From assembly GCF_019801145.1 (NCBI RefSeq), contig NZ_JAHVJQ010000006.1:62001-126000 (forward strand): DNA of 64,000 nt, given 5' to 3'. Made by a program: the position numbers and the translations under genes. Below the pieces are notes generated by a model that made no database searches, was not told the origin of the DNA, and worked only from the letters and a program-made list of their open reading frames with translations. The DNA comes from Leisingera aquaemixtae. Its GTDB lineage: Bacteria; Pseudomonadota; Alphaproteobacteria; Rhodobacterales; Rhodobacteraceae. Shown here piece by piece: positions 54,766 through 63,482 of the stretch; the first letter of the stretch is position 1, and every line of letters starts with the position of its first letter.

Positions 54766-55932
54766 TCAGCTGCCCTCTGTCAGAAGTTCGGGAGCGGCGC
54801 GCAACGCGTCGGCGCTCAGGTGGGTCTTTAGCGGCTGATCCGCGGCAGTGCCATTGCGGATCAGGGAGAATTCATCGTCGCCGGTCGCGGTCAGGGTCAG
54901 GGGTGCGGCGCCCGGGCAGGCGCAGCCCTTGGCGCAGCCGGAAACATGCAGGCGGGTTCCCGCGGGGACATGCGGCGCCAATTGCCTTGCCAGGTCGCGG
55001 GTGGCGGAAAGCGCCTGCAGGCAGCCGGGGGCTCCGGTGCAGGCGACCACTTGCAGGCGCGGATCCGCGGCGTCCAGGATCAGGCCGGGCAGGGGCGGCA
55101 GGCTTTCAGCACCTTCCACCAGCAGCATGCGCCACGGGGTGAGGCGGATGTCTCCGCAGTCTGCCAGCTGCGCGAGCGCAGCGGCGGGCATCTGGCCGAA
55201 CTCCAAGGCGGCGAGTGTCCCCGCGGGGACAGGTCCAGGTTTTGCGGTGAAGTTGGCGCTTATTGTTAGGGTTGTGTGGTGCGCGGGCAGCGGGATGCCT
55301 TTTGCAACATGCGGCTTCATCCGGCCGCGGCCATTGGCGGCACCGCCGGTTTCTACGAACCAGCGGGCGAGGGCGAGGGCTTCGGGCACGGCGGATTCAC
55401 GTGTGACGGGCTTGCCGGTCTCAGAACCGTCCGCGCGCAGGATCAGGCTGCTGCCAGAGCGTTCGATGCGGATATCGGCAGCAATGTCCTGCAGCACCGG
55501 AGCCGCGCCGCAGTCGACGGCGAAGCCGAATTTCCCGGGCAGGGTGAGGTCCGTTGCCGCCGTCAGCGCGGCGCTCAGGTCGGTGGCGATCGTGTGGGTG
55601 TCATCGCCCTCAGCCCAGAACGGGGCGAGCAGGACATTGCGGCGGGCTTCGGCGTTTGCGTCCGGGTCGATCAGCCCCAGTTCGCGCAGGCCTGCAATCA
55701 GGTCCTCATGCGCGTCTTCTCGGATGCCGCGCATCTGCAGGTTGGCACGGGCGGAGATATCCAGCAGGCCATTGCCGAATTCCTGCGAAAGTCTTGCAAC
55801 ACCGCGCGCTTGGTTAACGGACAGTTTACCAAGCGGCGCGCGCACGCGGACAACCAGCCCGTCGCCGGACATCATCGGGCGCAAAGCACCCGGACACCAG
55901 CCGTAGACCTTGGGTTCAGCGGCGCTGCTCAT
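54766..55932 (-). CDS. cobG: Precorrin-3B synthase (CobG)
   Basis: CobG is the oxygen-dependent iron-sulfur enzyme that makes precorrin-3B, and it marks this as the aerobic pathway. The 388-residue product has a sulfite/nitrite-reductase-like fold with an iron-sulfur motif, CTGAPGC and SGCAKGCACPG (about residues 278-320), placed to bind a 4Fe-4S cluster. It overlaps the cobN stop by four bases. Confidence 0.93.
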   Translation of the reverse strand: MSSAAEPKVYGWCPGALRPMMSGDGLVVRVRAPLGKLSVNQARGVARLSQEFGNGLLDISARANLQMRGIREDAHEDLIAGLRELGLIDPDANAEARRNVLLAPFWAEGDDTHTIATDLSAALTAATDLTLPGKFGFAVDCGAAPVLQDIAADIRIERSGSSLILRADGSETGKPVTRESAVPEALALARWFVETGGAANGRGRMKPHVAKGIPLPAHHTTLTISANFTAKPGPVPAGTLAALEFGQMPAAALAQLADCGDIRLTPWRMLLVEGAESLPPLPGLILDAADPRLQVVACTGAPGCLQALSATRDLARQLAPHVPAGTRLHVSGCAKGCACPGAAPLTLTATGDDEFSLIRNGTAADQPLKTHLSADALRAAPELLTEGS

Positions 55933-58900
55933 GCCGCGCCCTCCAGCTCTGCCATGATCGAGTTGCGTCGGGTGCTCCAGAGGCCTGCATCGTACAAGGC
56001 GCGGAAGCGGTCGCGCATGGCCTGCAGCGCCTCCGGGTTTTCGCGCTCCATGAACTCCACCAGATCGTCGCGGCCCAGGGTGGCCTCAAAATAGAGGTCA
56101 AACAGATGCGGCTGCACCACCTGCGCCAGATGCGCAAAGGCAGCCATGTGATCGAGCGTGGCGGCGATCTCGGCTGCGCCGCGGAAACCGTGGGACATCA
56201 TCGAGGTGGCCCAGTCCGGATTGGCGGCGCGGGCGCGGGTGACGCGGGCGATCTCCTCGCCCAGGGAACGCGCCTGCGGCTTGTCGGGGCGGGTCGCGTC
56301 GAGGTGGTAGAGCACCGGTGCGGTCTGGCCGATGCGGGCCATGGCTGCGGCAAAGCCTGCCTCATGCGCGGCGTAATCGGACGCGATCAGCAGGTCGGTT
56401 TCAGGCAGGTCCTGCAGGTGGACAAAGCTGTCGGCCCCCTGCAGGCGGGATTCCAGTGCCTCGCGGGCGTCGCTGATAGTGCCCTTGGCGTCGATGGCAT
56501 GGGAGGAGGCGTTGAGCCAGGCCTCGCCCGCCGCCTGGCGCGCCGCGTCGGTGTAGTCGTCCAGATGCGGGTTCATCGAGAGACCGTACTGGCCCGGCTT
56601 GGGGCCGAAGACGCGCGGGGTCTCGGTGAGATAGGGGTTGTCGGCCTGGGTCTCCTCGCGGGTAGCCAGTGCGGCGGCGGCACTTTCAAACATCTGGGCA
56701 AGGCCCGGGAAGACATCGCGGAACAGGCCGGAGACGCGCAGGGTCACGTCGATGCGCGGGCGGTTCAGCATCGACAGCGGCAGCACCTCAAAGCCTGAAA
56801 CGCGTTCGGAGCCTTCGTCCCACTGAGGCGCGAGGCCTGCGAGGTGCAGCGCCATGGCAAATTCCTCGCCCGCGGTGCGCATGGTGGCGGAGCCCCAGAG
56901 GTCGATCACCAGCCCCTTGGGCCAGTCGCCGTGGTCCTGAAGGTGGCGGCGCAGCAGCTCTTCCGCCAGCTTGACCCCTTGCGCATGCGCCGCCCGCGAC
57001 GGCACCGCCCGCGGGTCGGTGGTAAAGAGGTTGCGGCCGGTGGGAATCACATCGGCGCGGCCGCGGAACGGCGAGCCGGAGGGGCCGGGGGGGACGATTT
57101 TCCCGTCCAGCGCGGCAATCAGCCCGGCGCGTTCCTCCGCTCCGCATTGGCCGGTGCCGAAGATATGCAGGCCTTCGCCGTACTGGCTTTCCTTGATGTC
57201 GCAGACAAAAGCGTCGATGCGGGTGATCGCCTCAGCCGGGGAGGTGTCGGGGGTGAGGCCGAGGTCGGCTTCGACGCCGGTGCCCTGCGCCTCGGCGCGG
57301 ATGTCATTGATCAGCCGGTCGCGGCGGGCGGGATCAAGGCCGTCGGCAGTGGAATATTCGTCGAGAAGGCTTTCGAGCCGCGCCATGCCCTCGGGCAGGT
57401 TTGTCTGCGCCAGCGGAGGGGGCAGGTGGCCGATGGTCACGGCACCGATGCGGCGCTTGGCCTGGGCGGCTTCGCCGGGGTCGTTGACGATGAAGGGGTA
57501 GGCGACCGGCAGCGGGCCGGTCAGAACTTCGGGCCAGCAGGCGCCGGAGAGCGCCACCGCCTTGCCCGGCAGCCATTCAAGGGTGCCGTGGGCGCCGATG
57601 TGGATGAGGGCGTCGTTTTGGCTGCGCAGCCACAGGTAAAAGGCCACATAGGCGTGGCGCGGGGTGCGGTCGAGGTCGTGGTAGTCATCGACCCGCGTTT
57701 TTACTTCGCCGCGTTCCGGCTGCAGCGCGACCAGGGCGTTGCCCGCGCGTAAGGCGCTGAAATGAAAAGCGCCATCGCGGCAGTCGGTGTCTTCTTCCGG
57801 GGCGCCCCAGGCCGCAGCCAGGGTGTCCTGCAGGTCTTGCGGCAGGGTGGCGAGGGCCTGGCGGTAGTCCTCCAGCGGGATGCTGAGCGTCTCTTCCATC
57901 AGCCGCAGGCCGGTGTTTTCCAGCGCTTCGACGGCGTAGCCTTGGGCGGAGAGTTCGCGCAGGATCTCGTCGCAGGAGGCCAGCGCGTCCAGCCCGACGG
58001 CATGGGCAAGGTTGTGGTCGCGGCCGGGGTAGGTGGAGAGGATCAGCGCCAGACGCTTGTCTGCATTCGGCAGCTTGGCGAGGCGCAGCCAGCCCTCCAC
58101 ACGGTCCACAGCAGCCTTGATGCGGTCCGTATCGGCGCGGTGGGCAAAGCGGGAGTACTGCAGATCCGGGTCCTTCTTGCCCGGCGATTTGAAGCTGACG
58201 ACACCGGCGAAGATGCGGCCGTCAACCTCCGGCAGGACGACGTGCATGGCGAGGTCGGCGGGCGACAGCCCGCGGTCGGCCTCACGCCAGTCTTTTTTGC
58301 GGGCTGTCGAGAGGGCGACCTGGAACACCGGACAGCCGGTGGAGCTAAGCGGCGAGGCGCTGCCGTCGGTGCCTTGGGCGGAAAACGCGGTGGCATTGAT
58401 GATGGCGGCCGGGGCCAGTTCCGGAAGCTTTTCGCGCAGCCAATCGGCGGCTGCAGGCGCCTTGAGGCTGGCGGCAAAGACGCCAAAGGCCGCGTAGCCG
58501 CGGGCGCGCAGCTCTTCGATCAGCGCATCCACCGGGGCGGTGTCGGCGGCGGTGAGGTAGGAGCGATAGAAGCTCACCAGCACCAGCGGTTTGTCCTGCG
58601 GCGGCAGGTCCGCGAGCACGCCCTTGGCCGGGTCGTAGAAGCCGTGCTCGGGCATCGTCTTGAGGCCGAGGACGGGGCCAGCGTAGAGGCCTGCTGCCAG
58701 CGACAGCTGCGCAAGCGCAGCCTGGGCCGCGACAGCGCCGCCGGCGTCGCACAGGGATTGCAGGCGGCGCAGGGTGGAGACGGGCAGGGTGGAGAGCTCA
58801 TCGAGCCGCGCATCCTCGCGCCCGTCGGCCGGCAGGATTGCCAGCGCGATGCCCTTGCGGCGGGCAAGGTCCTGCAGGGTGGCAAGGCCGTAGGACCAGT

Positions 58901-59174
58901 AGCTTTCGCCGCCGATCAGGCGGACGAGGACGCCTTTGGCGCCTTCCAGCGTCTGTTCCGCGTAGACGTCGACCGACAGCGGGTGCTTGAGCGCCACCAG
59001 GTTGGCGAGACGCAGGGAGGGCAGTTTGCCGTCCGCGCGGTGCCAGCCCGCCGCGAAGGCGCCGAGATCGCTGTCGGAGAACGACAGCACCACCAGATCG
59101 CCGGGCGTCTGCCCGAGGTCCTGCGGGGTGTCGGTCTCGTCAAGGCCGTGGCTTTCGCGGAAGACGACGTGCAT
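55929..59174 (-). CDS. cobN: Cobaltochelatase large subunit CobN
   Basis: CobN is the cobalt-binding subunit of the ATP-dependent CobNST chelatase. The 1081-residue product is somewhat shorter than the best-known CobN proteins but has family blocks throughout, such as WLRSQNDALIHIGAHGTLEWL (about 510-530) and IFGTGQCGAEERAGL and VIDLWGSATMRTAGEEFAMA. No frame break is evident. cobS and cobT are outside the window. The gap before it (to cobW) holds a stem-loop repeat. Confidence 0.95.
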   Translation of the reverse strand: MHVVFRESHGLDETDTPQDLGQTPGDLVVLSFSDSDLGAFAAGWHRADGKLPSLRLANLVALKHPLSVDVYAEQTLEGAKGVLVRLIGGESYWSYGLATLQDLARRKGIALAILPADGREDARLDELSTLPVSTLRRLQSLCDAGGAVAAQAALAQLSLAAGLYAGPVLGLKTMPEHGFYDPAKGVLADLPPQDKPLVLVSFYRSYLTAADTAPVDALIEELRARGYAAFGVFAASLKAPAAADWLREKLPELAPAAIINATAFSAQGTDGSASPLSSTGCPVFQVALSTARKKDWREADRGLSPADLAMHVVLPEVDGRIFAGVVSFKSPGKKDPDLQYSRFAHRADTDRIKAAVDRVEGWLRLAKLPNADKRLALILSTYPGRDHNLAHAVGLDALASCDEILRELSAQGYAVEALENTGLRLMEETLSIPLEDYRQALATLPQDLQDTLAAAWGAPEEDTDCRDGAFHFSALRAGNALVALQPERGEVKTRVDDYHDLDRTPRHAYVAFYLWLRSQNDALIHIGAHGTLEWLPGKAVALSGACWPEVLTGPLPVAYPFIVNDPGEAAQAKRRIGAVTIGHLPPPLAQTNLPEGMARLESLLDEYSTADGLDPARRDRLINDIRAEAQGTGVEADLGLTPDTSPAEAITRIDAFVCDIKESQYGEGLHIFGTGQCGAEERAGLIAALDGKIVPPGPSGSPFRGRADVIPTGRNLFTTDPRAVPSRAAHAQGVKLAEELLRRHLQDHGDWPKGLVIDLWGSATMRTAGEEFAMALHLAGLAPQWDEGSERVSGFEVLPLSMLNRPRIDVTLRVSGLFRDVFPGLAQMFESAAAALATREETQADNPYLTETPRVFGPKPGQYGLSMNPHLDDYTDAARQAAGEAWLNASSHAIDAKGTISDAREALESRLQGADSFVHLQDLPETDLLIASDYAAHEAGFAAAMARIGQTAPVLYHLDATRPDKPQARSLGEEIARVTRARAANPDWATSMMSHGFRGAAEIAATLDHMAAFAHLAQVVQPHLFDLYFEATLGRDDLVEFMERENPEALQAMRDRFRALYDAGLWSTRRNSIMAELEGAA

Positions 59175-59215
59175 GGGTCAGGCTCCTTGCCTGAAGGGGC
59201 GTATGGAAACGGGGA

Positions 59216-59296
59216 GGGCAGCGCCCGGCCCGGCGGGGCAGGAAGCGAAGCGCCCGCCCCGTGGGGGGCGGGACGGGCGCTGCCCGGCCTTCGGCC
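59216..59296 (+). repeat. Dispersed stem-loop repeat, copy 3, inside the cob operon
   Basis: Shares GGGCAGCGCC, GAAGCGCCCGCCCCGTGGGG, GGGCGCTGCCCGGCC and a TTCGGCC end with the other copies, but with a more diverged left arm. It lies about 42 bases past the cobW stop, between cobW and cobN. Confidence 0.8.
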
Positions 59297-59338
59297 AGGC
59301 GGTGCCGTCAAAAAATTGACGCTTCGCTACCATTGGCT

Positions 59339-60373
59339 TCAGGCCCCCAGCTCGGCGCGGATGGCCTGTTCGTCGATGTCGTCATGCTCCGCGATGACCA
59401 CCAGCGCGGTCTTGCGCGGCTGCGCGCCCCAGGGCTGATCATACTGGGCGCGCAGGCGCTCGCCCACGGCCTGAACCAGCATCCGCATCGGTTTCCCCTC
59501 CACCGCGACATAGCCTTTGACGCGCAGGATGTTGCGCTCGCGGGCGAGTTTCACGATGGCATTCTGCAGCGCTTCCGGGTCAGAGACTTCGCCCATTTCG
59601 ACAACGATGCTTTCAAAATCGTCATGCTCGTGGTCGTGGTGGCCGTCATGGTGGCTGGGACGGGCTTCCAGATCATCCTCGGCAGCGGCGTTCAGGCCCA
59701 GGATGATGCGCGGGTCGATGACCCCCTCGCTCATCGGCAGGATCGGCAGCTTGCGCGGCGCCTCGGCCTCGATCACCGCGCGGGCTTTCTCGACACCTGC
59801 ATCGCCGGCCAGGTCGGCCTTGGACAGCAGAACGATGTCGGCGCAGGAGATCTGATCCTCGAACACTTCGCTGAGCGGGGTTTCGTGGTCGATGCTGTCA
59901 TCGGCCTCGCGCTGGGCCTGCACGGCGTCCAGGTCGGGGGCGAACTGGCCCTTGGCGACCGCCTCGGCATCGGCCAGCGCAATCACGCCGTCGACGGTGA
60001 TGCGGGAGCGGATCGCCGGCCAGTCGAAGGCCTTCAGGAGCGGCTTGGGCAGCGCCAGGCCGGAGGTTTCGATCACGATGTGATCCGGCTTTTCCGGCAG
60101 CTCCATCAGCTGTTCGATGGTGGGGATGAAGTCATCGGCAACGGTGCAGCAGATGCAGCCATTTGCCAGCTCCATGATGTTCTCCGCCGGGCAATTCTCG
60201 TCCGCGCAGGACTTCAGGATGTCGCCGTCGACGCCGGCGGTGCCGAATTCATTGACCACTACCGCCAGCCGTTTGCCCTGCGGGTTCTGCATCAGGTGGC
60301 GGATCAGCGTGGTTTTGCCCGCACCGAGGAAGCCGGTGATGACGGTGACGGGGATCTTGTTGAGGTCGCTCAT
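59339..60373 (-). CDS. cobW: G3E GTPase metallochaperone CobW
   Basis: The protein (about 344 residues) has the P-loop TGFLGAGKTTLIRHL (about residues 14-28), the family CxCC motif as ELANGCICCTVADD (about 70-83) that binds the delivered metal, and VLLSKADLAG for guanine recognition. A histidine-rich loop HHDGHHDHEHDD (about 236-247) lies between the GTPase and C-terminal domains. CobW is thought to deliver cobalt to the chelatase. The start complementary to 60371-60373 lies two bases after the DUF1636 gene. Confidence 0.95.
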   Translation of the reverse strand: MSDLNKIPVTVITGFLGAGKTTLIRHLMQNPQGKRLAVVVNEFGTAGVDGDILKSCADENCPAENIMELANGCICCTVADDFIPTIEQLMELPEKPDHIVIETSGLALPKPLLKAFDWPAIRSRITVDGVIALADAEAVAKGQFAPDLDAVQAQREADDSIDHETPLSEVFEDQISCADIVLLSKADLAGDAGVEKARAVIEAEAPRKLPILPMSEGVIDPRIILGLNAAAEDDLEARPSHHDGHHDHEHDDFESIVVEMGEVSDPEALQNAIVKLARERNILRVKGYVAVEGKPMRMLVQAVGERLRAQYDQPWGAQPRKTALVVIAEHDDIDEQAIRAELGA

Positions 60374-60375
60374 GT

Positions 60376-60786
60376 TTACTCCTCGGAAAAGAACTTGGCC
60401 GGCGGGATGCGGGCAACGGATTGCTTGCGGAAAGTCTGCGGGCGCTCGCGCCAGGGCACGACGCCGTCCGCAGTGGCGGCATAGGCGGCAGCGCCTTCCA
60501 GGATCTCGGGGACATGCTGGTCCGGGTCGAGGTCGCCGTAGACATAGGTCCAGCGCTCCTCGCCGCCGACCAAGGCAACAGCACAGCCTCGTTTGCAGGA
60601 GGACAGGCATTCCACGCCCCGCAGGCGGACGCCTTCGGGCATCCCGGCCTCTGCCAGCGCGGCGTGCAGGATGGCGCCGGGGCGGGCACCTTCCGGGTCA
60701 GCGCCCTCGCGGCGGCAGGTGAGGCATACGGTCAGCGTGACCGGTCCTGGGGGGTTGGCAGCTTTGCCTACCAAATCGTCAGCCAT
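60376..60786 (-). CDS. DUF1636 family protein, first gene of the cob operon
   Basis: The protein (about 136 residues) has LTVCLTCRREG (about 18-28) and VECLSSCKRGCAVAL (about 58-72), a four- or five-cysteine arrangement like the DUF1636 protein at the far end of the operon, plus a longer C-terminal tail. It is the first gene behind the riboswitch and lies two bases before cobW. A small redox or metal-binding role is plausible. The longer frame runs back through the riboswitch. Confidence 0.88.
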   Translation of the reverse strand: MADDLVGKAANPPGPVTLTVCLTCRREGADPEGARPGAILHAALAEAGMPEGVRLRGVECLSSCKRGCAVALVGGEERWTYVYGDLDPDQHVPEILEGAAAYAATADGVVPWRERPQTFRKQSVARIPPAKFFSEE

Positions 60787-60896
60787 CGGCGCGTCTCCTG
60801 TCGCGGCAGGCTTGCGGGATGGCCAGACAGGGGCCAATCGTGCAAGCCCCTTACCCGGTCGCAGAACACCCCGTCTGCCCGTTGATCTCTCTCTCG

Positions 60897-61070
60897 CTGG
60901 CAGGTCTCCCGGCTTGCGGATGCCAAGGCCTGGGCCTTGCCGGCCATCCTGCCTTCCCGGGATCTCTCCCAGTGGCATGGCGGCCTCATCCGGTCACGGT
61001 CGCGGGGGCGGCTGTGCTTGAGCTTTTTGAAAGCCTTCACATTCCCTCTTCGCCTGTTTTCACAGGAACC
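60897..61070 (-). promoter_or_regulatory. Cobalamin riboswitch heading the cob operon
   Basis: On the minus strand it has CCCCCGCGACCGTGA, GCCACTGG, CCGGGAAGGCAGG and the 3' end AAGCCGGGAGACCTGCC, the conserved adenosylcobalamin riboswitch parts. About 110 bases separate it from the DUF1636-cobW-cobN gene string, which it should control. Confidence 0.92.
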
Positions 61071-61139
61071 AGCGGAACCCCCTTGCGCTATGGCGGGCTT
61101 CTTTGTCAAGACATGGGGTCAAACAGCTGGAGAGCCCCC

Positions 61140-61775
61140 ATGAGCGAAAAGTCCGAAACCGGCATTTCAGAAGAAGAAGCCGCCCGCCACGCGTCCAAAA
61201 TGGCCAAGAAGAAGGCGGCACGCGACCGGATGATGAAGACCAAGGAAGGCGAGAAAGGCCTGATCATCGTCCACACCGGTCCGGGCAAGGGCAAATCCTC
61301 CTCGGGGTTCGGCATGATCATGCGCTGCATCGCTCACAAGATGCCCTGCGCCGTGGTGCAGTTCATCAAGGGCGCTTGGCAGACCGGCGAGCGTACCCTG
61401 ATCGAGGAGAACTTCAGCGATCTGTGCCAGTTCTATGCGATGGGCGAGGGCTTTACCTGGGAGACCCAGGACAAGGCGCGCGATATCGCTGCCGCGCAGA
61501 AGGGCTGGGAGAAGGCCAAGGAGATGATCCTGGACGAGAAGAACACCATGGTGCTGCTCGACGAGATCAACATCGCGCTGCGTTATGAGTATCTGGATCT
61601 GGAGGAGGTGCTGGAGTTCCTGGTCGAGCAGAAGCCGCCGATGACCCATGTGGTGCTGACGGGCAGGAACGCCAAGGAAGAGCTGATCGAGATCGCCGAT
61701 CTGGTGACCGAGATGGGGCAGATCAAACACCCGTTCCGCGCCGGCGTGAAAGCGCAGAAGGGCGTCGAGTTTTAA
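61140..61775 (+). CDS. cobO: Cob(I)yrinic acid a,c-diamide adenosyltransferase
   Basis: CobO (BtuR/CobO type) adds the adenosyl group to cobalt. The protein (about 211 residues) has the P-loop VHTGPGKGKSSSGFGMIMR (about residues 45-63) and VLLDEINIALRYEYL (about 139-153). The ATG at 61140 has GGAG just upstream. It is divergent from the cob operon; its 5' end lies about 70 bases from the riboswitch on the other strand. Confidence 0.95.
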   Translation: MSEKSETGISEEEAARHASKMAKKKAARDRMMKTKEGEKGLIIVHTGPGKGKSSSGFGMIMRCIAHKMPCAVVQFIKGAWQTGERTLIEENFSDLCQFYAMGEGFTWETQDKARDIAAAQKGWEKAKEMILDEKNTMVLLDEINIALRYEYLDLEEVLEFLVEQKPPMTHVVLTGRNAKEELIEIADLVTEMGQIKHPFRAGVKAQKGVEF

Positions 61776-61781
61776 CGCTCA

Positions 61782-61888
61782 GGGCTGCGTCCGAGCCTGG
61801 GTGGGCGCAAAGCGCCCTCCCGTTTTGCTGAAAGCAAACCTCCGGTTTGACGGGGAGGGGCGGGCGCGGCCCGGCCTATCAGCCGGGC
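61782..61888 (+). repeat. Dispersed stem-loop repeat, copy 4, with loop insertion
   Basis: Same framework as the other copies (GCCTGGGTGGGCGCAAAGCG; CGGGGAGGGGCGGGCGCGGC; GCCCGGCCTATCAGCCGGGC), but at the central hairpin about 28 extra bases (61823-61850) are inserted. The insert itself can form TTTGCT-GAA-AGCAAA and AAACC-TCC-GGTTT. It lies between the convergent cobO and glpD genes, 17 bases past the glpD stop. Confidence 0.82.
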
Positions 61889-61904
61889 AAGGCGGTCAAG
61901 GCGG

Positions 61905-63482
61905 TCAAGCCGCGAGCTGAGCCGCTTTTCCCTGAATGTAGTCATCCACTGCGGCGCGCTGGGCTTCATCCAGACGCAAGCCCAGCTTGGTGCGCCGCCA
62001 CAGGTAATCCTCACCAGTGCGCGCCCATTCGCGGGCAATGGCCCAATCCAGCTCCTGCGCGGTGATCGTCGCGCCGAAGTCCTGGCCGAGGTCTTCTGCG
62101 GATTTGGCCTCGCCCAGCACCTCCCAGGCCTCGGTGCCGTAGGCGCGGATCAGGCGGCGGGTCCCGTAGGGCGATAGGAAGGGGTAGTCCGCCGCCAGTT
62201 TGGCGCGCAGCATTTCCACGTCCGCCACCGCGAAGTCACCGCCAGGCAGGGCAACGCCTGCGGTCCAGTCTGCGGGCAGCTGCGGAAATACTTCGCCGAT
62301 CTTGGCCAGCGCGGCCTCGGCCAGCTTGCGGTAAGTGGTGATCTTGCCGCCGAAGACATTCAAGAGCGGCGCCTGCGCCTGATCCAGCGTCAGCACGTAT
62401 TCGCGTGTGGCCGCGGTGGCAGAGCTGGCGCCGTCGTCATAAAGCGGGCGCACCCCGGAATAGGTCCAGACGATATCCTCGCGCTTGAGCGGCTGATTGA
62501 AGTACCCGGATGCGAAATCAATCAGATAGTCCTGCTCGGCCGCGGTGCATTCGGGCGCGGTCTCCGGGTTTGGGTGGTCGGCGTCTGTGGTGCCGATCAG
62601 GGTGAAATCCTCCTCGTAGGGGATGGCGAAGATGATCCGCCCGTCCGTTCCCTGGAAGAAATAGCAGCGGCCGTGATCAAACAGTTTCGGCACCACGATA
62701 TGGCTGCCGCGCACCAGGCGGACGTTTTCACGGCTGTTCTGGCCCAGCTTCTGGTGCAGCACGTCGGCAACCCAGGGGCCGCCCGCGTTGACCAGCATTT
62801 TTGCGCGGCGCTGATGGGTGTCGCCGGTGGCCTGGTCCTGCAGGGTGATCACCCAGTGGTCCGCGTGGCGTTCGGCGGCCAGCACCTTGGTCCGGGTCAG
62901 GATCTCGGCGCCGCGGGTCTCGGCGTCGCGGGCATTCAGCACCACTAGGCGGGCGTCCTCGATCCAGCAGTCGGAATACTCGAACGCGGTGTTGAACTTG
63001 TCCTTCAGGGGGCGGCCTGCCGGGTCGGCGGCCAGGTCCAGTTTCGCTGTGCCGGGCAGGATGCCGCGTTTGCCGAGCGAGTCGTACAGGAACAGCCCCA
63101 GCCGGATTAGCCAGGCCGGGCGGCGGCCCTTCATCCACGGCATGAAGGCAGTGAGCAGTTTCGATGTCGGCGTCTCGCTGTCGAACCGCATGTCCTTGTG
63201 GAACGGCAGCACAAATCGCATCGGCCAGGAAATATGCGGCATCGCCTTCAGCAGCACCTCGCGCTCGATCAGCGCCTCACGCACCAGCCGGAACTCGAAA
63301 TATTCGAGGTACCGCAGGCCGCCGTGGAACAGTTTGGTGGAGGCGGAGGAGGTGGCGGAAGCGAGGTCGTTCATCTCTGCCAGCGTCACCGACAAGCCGC
63401 GGCCGGCCGCATCGCGGGCGATGCCGCAGCCGTTGATGCCGCCGCCGATGATGAAAAGGTCCGTTACAGGCGTGTCAGTCAT
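61905..63482 (-). CDS. glpD: Aerobic glycerol-3-phosphate dehydrogenase
   Basis: GlpD oxidises glycerol 3-phosphate to dihydroxyacetone phosphate and feeds quinone. The 525-residue product has the FAD motif LFIIGGGINGCGIARDAAGRG (about residues 9-29), TKLFHGGLRYLE, and the C-terminal GKITTYRKLAEAAL and LGLRLDEAQ blocks. It overlaps the glpR stop by eight bases. Confidence 0.96.
   Translation of the reverse strand: MTDTPVTDLFIIGGGINGCGIARDAAGRGLSVTLAEMNDLASATSSASTKLFHGGLRYLEYFEFRLVREALIEREVLLKAMPHISWPMRFVLPFHKDMRFDSETPTSKLLTAFMPWMKGRRPAWLIRLGLFLYDSLGKRGILPGTAKLDLAADPAGRPLKDKFNTAFEYSDCWIEDARLVVLNARDAETRGAEILTRTKVLAAERHADHWVITLQDQATGDTHQRRAKMLVNAGGPWVADVLHQKLGQNSRENVRLVRGSHIVVPKLFDHGRCYFFQGTDGRIIFAIPYEEDFTLIGTTDADHPNPETAPECTAAEQDYLIDFASGYFNQPLKREDIVWTYSGVRPLYDDGASSATAATREYVLTLDQAQAPLLNVFGGKITTYRKLAEAALAKIGEVFPQLPADWTAGVALPGGDFAVADVEMLRAKLAADYPFLSPYGTRRLIRAYGTEAWEVLGEAKSAEDLGQDFGATITAQELDWAIAREWARTGEDYLWRRTKLGLRLDEAQRAAVDDYIQGKAAQLAA

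Noticed and set aside
57762-59438. Plus-strand frame of 558 codons opposite cobN and cobW
   Set aside because: It mirrors the third-position bias of cobN, has no recognisable domain and crosses the repeat element.
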